Below, in pieces: positions 6,054 to 9,880 of a stretch of 9,880 nt of DNA (position 1 is its first letter; every line of letters starts with the position of its first letter). Made by a program: the position numbers and the translations under genes. This DNA comes from UBA6448 sp051893155. Its GTDB lineage: Bacteria; Bacillota_I; Bacilli_A; RF39; UBA660. Below the pieces are notes generated by a model, which was not told the DNA's origin, did no database searches, and was given only the letters and a program-made list of their open reading frames with translations. The stretch lies in NCBI GenBank assembly GCA_051893155.1, contig JBJFGY010000051.1:1-9880 (forward strand), read 5' to 3'.

Positions 6054-7847
6054 ATGAAATCAAATATTAGAAACTTTTCAATTATTGCTCATATTGATCA
6101 TGGTAAAAGTACTTTAGCAGATCGTTTTTTGGAACTTACAAAAGCTTATAGCAATCGAAATAATGAGACTCAAATACTTGATAATATGGAACTTGAAAAA
6201 GAAAGAGGAATTACAATAAAACTTAATGCAGTTAGTTTAAATTATAATTATCAAGGAAATGATTATATTTTAAATTTAATAGATACTCCAGGTCATGTTG
6301 ATTTTTCTTATGAAGTATCACGTTCACTTGCTTCTTGCGAAGGGGCTATTTTAGTAGTAGATGCTTCTCAAGGAATTGAAGCTCAAACACTAGCTAATTT
6401 ATATCTTGCCCTTGAAAATGATTTAACTATTATTCCTGTTATTAATAAAATTGATCTTCCAAATGCTAATGTTGCAAAAGTTAAAGGCGAACTTATAAAG
6501 ACATTAGGTTTTAAAGAAGATGAAATTCTTCTTTGTAGTGCTAAAACTGGTTTAGGCGTAAAAGAAATTTTAGAAACAGTTATTGAAAAAGTACCAGCAC
6601 CAGTTATTAATGAAAATAAACCTTTAAGAGCTTTAATTTTTGATAGTCATTATGATTCATATAAGGGAGTAGTTTTACTTGTTAAAGTTGTTGATGGAAA
6701 AATAAAATTAAAAGATAAAATAAAAATGATAGCAACATCTTCCGTTTTTGAAGTAACGGAAGTAGGGATTAATCGTCTAACAAATATTAGCTTACCTGAA
6801 CTTTCCAGTGGTATGGTTGGTTATGTTTGCGCAGCAATAAAAGATATTGCAAAAGTTGCAGTTGGAGACACTATTACTCTTGAAAATAATGAAGCACTTG
6901 AACCTTTAAAAGGTTATAAAAAGATGAAACCTATGGTATTTTCAGGAATATTTCCTACCGAAACAAATAAATATGATGAATTAAAAGAAGCTTTAGAAAA
7001 GCTAAAATTAAATGATGCGGCACTTACTTTTAGCCCAGAAACATCAATTGCTCTTGGCTTTGGTTTTAGGGTAGGTTTTTTAGGCCTTTTACATATGGAC
7101 ATTATTTTAACAAGGCTTGAAAGAGAGTTTAATCTTGAAACTATTGCAACAAGTCCATCTGTTGTTTATAAAGTAATGCTTACTTCAGGGGAAGAAATTG
7201 AAATATCTAGTCCAAATGAAATGCCTGAAAAAGTAAAAATATCATATATTAAAGAACCATATATTTATACTAATATAATTGCCCCAAGTGAGTTTATTGG
7301 ACCAATAATGACGCTTTGTCAAAATAAAAGAGGTATATATGATACAACTGAATATATAGATGAAACTAGAGTAAATATTCATTATTATATCCCTTTAGGA
7401 GAAATAATTTATGACTTTTATGATAAACTTAAAAGTAGTACAAAAGGTTATGCTTCTTTTGATTATGAAATAAGTGATTATAGAGTAAGTAAACTTGTTA
7501 AAATGGATATTTTATTAAATGGCCAAATTGTTGATGCATTATCTGTTATTGTTCACGAAGATTTTGCTTATCAAAAAGGTAAAGATATTGTTAATAAATT
7601 AAGGAAAACAATTCCAAGACAAATGTTTGAAGTTCCAATTCAGGCAAGTATTGGTTCAAAGATAATTGCAAGAGAAAATGTTAGTGCGATGAAAAAAAAT
7701 GTATTAGCTAAATGTTATGGTGGCGATGTTTCAAGAAAAAGAAAATTACTTGAAAAACAAAAAGAAGGAAAGAAAAAAATGAAAATGATTGGTTCTGTAG
7801 AAGTTCCAAAAGAAGCATTTTTAAGTATTTTAAGTGATGAGGAGTAA
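6054..7847 (+). CDS. lepA: Elongation factor 4 (LepA), ribosome-associated GTPase
   Basis: 597 residues, the normal length for EF4, a cytoplasmic translational GTPase that binds the ribosome and affects translocation and ribosome assembly or initiation. GTPase motifs are complete: AHIDHGKST (residues 12-20), RGIT (51-54), DTPGH (77-81), NKID (131-134) and SAK (162-164). The EF4-specific C-terminal domain is present, ending with the conserved lysine-rich CYGGDVSRKRKLLEKQKEGK stretch followed by KKKMKMIGSVEVPKEAF. The start is supported by GGTGAT 3 nt upstream and by the N-terminal motif. The next gene begins 2 nt after the stop, so lepA, the HTH gene and hemW are probably co-transcribed. Confidence 0.98.
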   Translation: MKSNIRNFSIIAHIDHGKSTLADRFLELTKAYSNRNNETQILDNMELEKERGITIKLNAVSLNYNYQGNDYILNLIDTPGHVDFSYEVSRSLASCEGAILVVDASQGIEAQTLANLYLALENDLTIIPVINKIDLPNANVAKVKGELIKTLGFKEDEILLCSAKTGLGVKEILETVIEKVPAPVINENKPLRALIFDSHYDSYKGVVLLVKVVDGKIKLKDKIKMIATSSVFEVTEVGINRLTNISLPELSSGMVGYVCAAIKDIAKVAVGDTITLENNEALEPLKGYKKMKPMVFSGIFPTETNKYDELKEALEKLKLNDAALTFSPETSIALGFGFRVGFLGLLHMDIILTRLEREFNLETIATSPSVVYKVMLTSGEEIEISSPNEMPEKVKISYIKEPYIYTNIIAPSEFIGPIMTLCQNKRGIYDTTEYIDETRVNIHYYIPLGEIIYDFYDKLKSSTKGYASFDYEISDYRVSKLVKMDILLNGQIVDALSVIVHEDFAYQKGKDIVNKLRKTIPRQMFEVPIQASIGSKIIARENVSAMKKNVLAKCYGGDVSRKRKLLEKQKEGKKKMKMIGSVEVPKEAFLSILSDEE

Positions 7848-7849
7848 AT

Positions 7850-8158
7850 ATGAGAAGTAAAAAACAAGAAGAAGAAATGAAAATAAAAATTCTTTTTTTA
7901 AGTAAATTATTTTTGGAAAGTAATTATTCAGATATAGAATTATCTAATATTACCGGCATTAGTTCAACAAGTGTAGGAAGATATTTAACTTGTCCTCTTG
8001 CTTTGGAAGTTCTTGGCTATGAAACTTATAATGTAATAGCGCAAAAAAGAAAACAAAACCTTTATAATGCTAAAATTAAAGGCGGTAAAAATTTTGCCAT
8101 GAATAATATAGCACTTAAAGGAGAAGACGGAAGATTTTCAGGTTGTAAAAAAAGATGA
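7850..8158 (+). CDS. Small helix-turn-helix protein, SpoIIID-like
   Basis: 102 residues, read from a GAGGAG overlapping the end of lepA and starting 2 nt after its stop. A helix-turn-helix is visible at about residues 26-47 (DIELSNITGISSTSVGRYL, with Gly36 at the turn). It is followed by about 30 residues and a basic tail with a Gly-Gly pair (78-79). SpoIIID, the mother-cell sporulation regulator, has the same build: N-terminal HTH ending in STVHKDL, about 30 residues, then an RGGEAT basic tail. The spacing match is good but identity is low, so SpoIIID-like is a moderate call; a generic HTH regulator is the alternative. Its stop overlaps the hemW start (ATGA, 8155-8158), so the two are translationally coupled. 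No such gene sits between lepA and hemW in Bacillus. Confidence 0.65.
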   Translation: MRSKKQEEEMKIKILFLSKLFLESNYSDIELSNITGISSTSVGRYLTCPLALEVLGYETYNVIAQKRKQNLYNAKIKGGKNFAMNNIALKGEDGRFSGCKKR

Positions 8159-9243
8159 ATGATGTAAGTATATATATCCATATTCCTTTTTGTAAATCAA
8201 TTTGTTCATATTGTGATTTTTGTAAACTTTTATACAATGAAAAATGGGTTGATTTATATTTAGATTCTTTAGAAAAAGAAATTAAAAGTTATAATATTAG
8301 TTCTAAAGTAAAAACTTTATATATTGGTGGGGGAACTCCATCTTCATTAAGTGAAAAATATTTAGAAAAATTATTTACTATTATTAATAAATTTAATTTT
8401 ATAAAAAATTATGAATTTACTTTTGAATGTAATATTAATGATATAAATTCTAATTTGTTAAATATTTTAAAAAAAGGTAAAGTAAATAGATTAAGTATTG
8501 GAATTGAATCATTTGATAAAGATAATTTAAAATTATTAAATAGAACTTGTGATTATGAAGATGTAAATAATAAAATAAATTTATGTAAAAAGTTTGGTTT
8601 TAATAATATAAATGTTGATTTAATATATGCATTACCTAATGAAAATGAAAAAATACTTTTAAATGATTTAAAACTTTTAACATCTTTAGATATAACTCAT
8701 ATTAGTACTTATAGCCTTATGATAGAAGAAAATACTATACTTTATATTAATAATATAAAACCAATTAAAGAAAAATTAGATTATAAAATGTATAAAATAA
8801 TTTGTAAATTTTTAAAAGAAAAAGGTTTTAATCATTATGAAGTAAGTAATTTTGCTAAAAAATGTTATGAATCAAAACATAATTTAGTTTATTGGAATAA
8901 TGAATATTATTATGGTTTCGGATTAGGGGCAAGTGGTTATATATCTAATATTAGATATAATAATACAAGAAATTTAAATGATTATTTAAAAGGAAAATAT
9001 TTATTAAATAAAGAAATAATTACTAATGAAGATAATTTTAAATATGGACTAATATTAGGACTTAGAAAAATAAATGGAATAAATGTAAATAATTTTAATA
9101 AAAAATATCATACTAATTTATTAGAAAATGAAAAAGTAAAAAAATTAATTAAATCAAATGAACTTATTTTTGAAAATGATTTTTTATTTATAAATAAAAA
9201 ATATATTTATGTACAAAATGAAATATTAATAAAACTAATTTAA
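8155..9243 (+). CDS. hemW: Radical SAM heme chaperone HemW
   Basis: 362 residues. The radical SAM cluster motif CxxxCxxC is at Cys13, Cys17 and Cys20 within IPFCKSICSYCDF; the CDF ending marks HemW rather than the CPO enzyme HemN. Other blocks: LYIGGGTPSS (55-64, SAM binding), SIGIESFD (114-121) and NVDLIYALP (153-161), with the HemW-type C-terminal domain. HemW binds heme and a 4Fe-4S cluster and is thought to insert heme into proteins; older annotations call it oxygen-independent coproporphyrinogen oxidase. An additional Cys23 follows the cluster motif. The ATG overlaps the HTH gene stop, with no separate strong Shine-Dalgarno, as expected for coupled translation. Gene order lepA-hemW is conserved in Firmicutes; hrcA would be expected next but is not in the window. 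Confidence 0.93.
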   Translation: MNDVSIYIHIPFCKSICSYCDFCKLLYNEKWVDLYLDSLEKEIKSYNISSKVKTLYIGGGTPSSLSEKYLEKLFTIINKFNFIKNYEFTFECNINDINSNLLNILKKGKVNRLSIGIESFDKDNLKLLNRTCDYEDVNNKINLCKKFGFNNINVDLIYALPNENEKILLNDLKLLTSLDITHISTYSLMIEENTILYINNIKPIKEKLDYKMYKIICKFLKEKGFNHYEVSNFAKKCYESKHNLVYWNNEYYYGFGLGASGYISNIRYNNTRNLNDYLKGKYLLNKEIITNEDNFKYGLILGLRKINGINVNNFNKKYHTNLLENEKVKKLIKSNELIFENDFLFINKKYIYVQNEILIKLI

Positions 9244-9256
9244 AGGAGAAAAGAAA

Positions 9257-9655
9257 ATGCTTTATAATCTTGAAGTATTAAATGGTGAAATTACACCAGA
9301 CTTTAGTAGTGAAGTATTTAATTATGTAGTAAATGTAAATAAAGATATATTAACACTTGTATTTAACTATGATACTTGTGATAATTGTACAGTAACTGTT
9401 TATGGGAATAATAATTTAACACCTGGTGAAAATCATGTTTTAATTGAGGTATATGATGAAAAAGTTACTACTTATACATTAGTTGTCAATAAAGAATATT
9501 CAAATGAAACTCAAGTTTTTAAAGATATAAGTAGTGATAAAGAAGTTAAAGATGTAAGTGATAAAAGTTATATTACACCTTTAATTGGAACAATATGTTT
9601 TTTTACAATTTTAGTATTATTTTGTATTATATTTCATAAGAAAAAGAATGAATAA
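9257..9655 (+). CDS. Cadherin-like beta-sandwich domain protein with a C-terminal membrane anchor
   Basis: 132 residues, starting 13 nt after hemW with a strong AAGGAG (9243-9248) 8 nt upstream. Residues 3-78 resemble one cadherin-like beta-sandwich repeat: LEVLNGEITPDFSSEVFNY near the start and a strand pattern ending in TTYTLVVNK. Such domains are usually found repeated on secreted Firmicutes proteins. A CDNC pair (Cys41, Cys44) could form a disulfide. An acidic linker (about 80-104) leads to one membrane helix (about 105-126) and a basic HKKKNE tail. There is no N-terminal signal peptide. By the positive-inside rule the tail is cytoplasmic and the domain outside, which is unusual without a signal. 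Function is unknown; placement suggests co-transcription with hemW. Confidence 0.7.
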   Translation: MLYNLEVLNGEITPDFSSEVFNYVVNVNKDILTLVFNYDTCDNCTVTVYGNNNLTPGENHVLIEVYDEKVTTYTLVVNKEYSNETQVFKDISSDKEVKDVSDKSYITPLIGTICFFTILVLFCIIFHKKKNE

Positions 9656-9687
9656 TGATTTAAAATTAATTGCTCATTTTATTTATG

Positions 9688-9745
9688 TATTTTTCTTTTG
9701 AATGCGCAGTAAATAGTTATTTTTATAGTTTTGAATGTGATGTAA
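9688..9745 (+). repeat. Imperfect tandem repeat of about 25-28 nt
   Basis: Two adjacent units share TATTTTT ... TTTTGAATG ... GTAA: 9688-9712 and 9718-9745. The second carries a 3-nt insertion (ATAG versus C) and differs at the four bases before GTAA. The second unit covers most of helix strand A and all but one base of strand B of the candidate RNA described below. Confidence 0.5.
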
Positions 9746-9880
9746 GAGAAACAAAATAAGGTGTTTTTTCTATTTATCATGATTTATAATAAATGATAAA
9801 ATTATTAAAAAATAAATACAATAAAAGTAACTATTCAGACTTACAACACATAAAATGAGAACAGTTTTGCTGTTCTTATT
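9712..9880 (+). ncRNA. Candidate structured RNA with pseudoknot topology (class unknown)
   Basis: This stretch after the last gene has no credible protein gene but much complementarity. Helix A: 9712-9726 pairs with 9821-9835, 15 consecutive pairs including one G-U. Helix B: 9735-9746 pairs with 9840-9851, 11 of 12. The order A-B-A'-B' is a pseudoknot. Between B and A' lie a bulged hairpin (9745-9753 with 9762-9771) and a perfect 8-bp hairpin (9773-9780 with 9793-9800). A terminator-like hairpin follows at 9854-9880. I do not recognise it as tmRNA, RNase P, SRP, 6S or a known riboswitch. No clear promoter was found, so it might also be a 3' UTR or the leader of a gene outside the window. Strand is uncertain because the pairing is symmetric. 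In such AT-rich DNA chance pairing is possible. Confidence 0.35.
9854..9880 (+). terminator. Terminator-like hairpin at the window edge
   Basis: AATGAGAACAG (9854-9864) and CTGTTCTTATT (9870-9880) form an 11-bp stem with one G-U around a TTTTG loop. A T tract on the forward strand would lie beyond the window and cannot be seen. On the reverse strand the inner 7-bp hairpin is followed by CATTTTATG, a weak T run, so it may act in either direction. It is the first good terminator candidate downstream of the lepA-hemW gene run. Confidence 0.55.

Noticed and set aside
6914..7102. 62-codon reverse-strand open frame inside lepA
   Set aside because: It lies fully antisense to a highly conserved part of lepA, has no recognisable motif, and is explained by the codon pattern of the forward gene.
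1..9655. Mycoplasma genetic code (TGA as tryptophan), suggested by the extreme AT content
   Set aside because: TGA ends three genes at sensible places, two of them in overlap with the next start codon, and the tryptophans checked are TGG.
9656..9711. Terminator immediately after the cadherin-like gene
   Set aside because: Only weak AAAAT/ATTTT pairing and T-rich stretches are present, with no stable stem. The first good hairpin is at 9854-9880.
9685..9759. 24-codon frame after the last gene, encoding two similar YF..SFEC segments
   Set aside because: No Shine-Dalgarno precedes the ATG, and the repeated segments are explained by the DNA tandem repeat at 9688-9745. Not reported as a gene.
9712..9851. 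Inverted terminal repeats of a small mobile element (MITE)
   Set aside because: The complementary blocks are in the order A-B / A'-B' rather than A-B / B'-A', so they are not terminal inverted repeats, and no target-site duplication was seen.

Overview
This window comes from a very AT-rich, low-G+C Gram-positive bacterium. TGA is read as stop: it ends the transglutaminase-like, spoIIP-like and HTH genes, and every tryptophan I checked is TGG. The window is therefore not a code-4 mycoplasma. The gene order rpsT (reverse) / spoIIP - small membrane protein - lepA - ... - hemW is the classic Bacilli/Firmicutes neighbourhood. The SpoIIP homologue points to an endospore-forming lineage or its recent descendant. 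A gut Bacilli/Erysipelotrichia-like or RF39-like genome is my best inference, based on base composition and gene order only.

Layout. (1) Positions 2-1444, forward: the 3' part of a polytopic membrane protein of DUF6020 / GT-C glycosyltransferase type, cut by the window edge. (2) 1434-2537, reverse: tmcAL (tRNA-Met C34 acetate ligase). Its end overlaps gene 1 tail-to-tail inside a bidirectional terminator hairpin. (3) 2603-3457, forward: miaA, divergent from tmcAL across 65 bp. (4) 3403-4386, reverse: a membrane-anchored transglutaminase-like protein overlapping miaA tail-to-tail by 55 bp. (5) 4437-4697, reverse: rpsT with its own promoter and terminator. (6) 4856-9655, forward: a tightly packed run of spoIIP, a YqxA-position small membrane protein (TTG start), lepA, a SpoIIID-like HTH protein, hemW and a C-terminally anchored cadherin-like domain protein. 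(7) 9656-9880: no convincing protein gene, but base pairing that looks like a structured RNA (two long helices in pseudoknot order plus hairpins), ending in a terminator-like hairpin at the window edge.

Functional themes are translation (TmcAL, MiaA, S20, EF4/LepA), sporulation (SpoIIP, probably the SpoIIID-like regulator) and envelope proteins of unclear role. No phage, transposon, CRISPR, tRNA or rRNA was seen. The main points for a second look are the candidate pseudoknotted RNA at the right end, promoters placed so that transcripts would start exactly at the ATG or within about 10 nt of it, the SpoIIID-like gene coupled to hemW, and the cadherin-like membrane protein that lacks a signal peptide.
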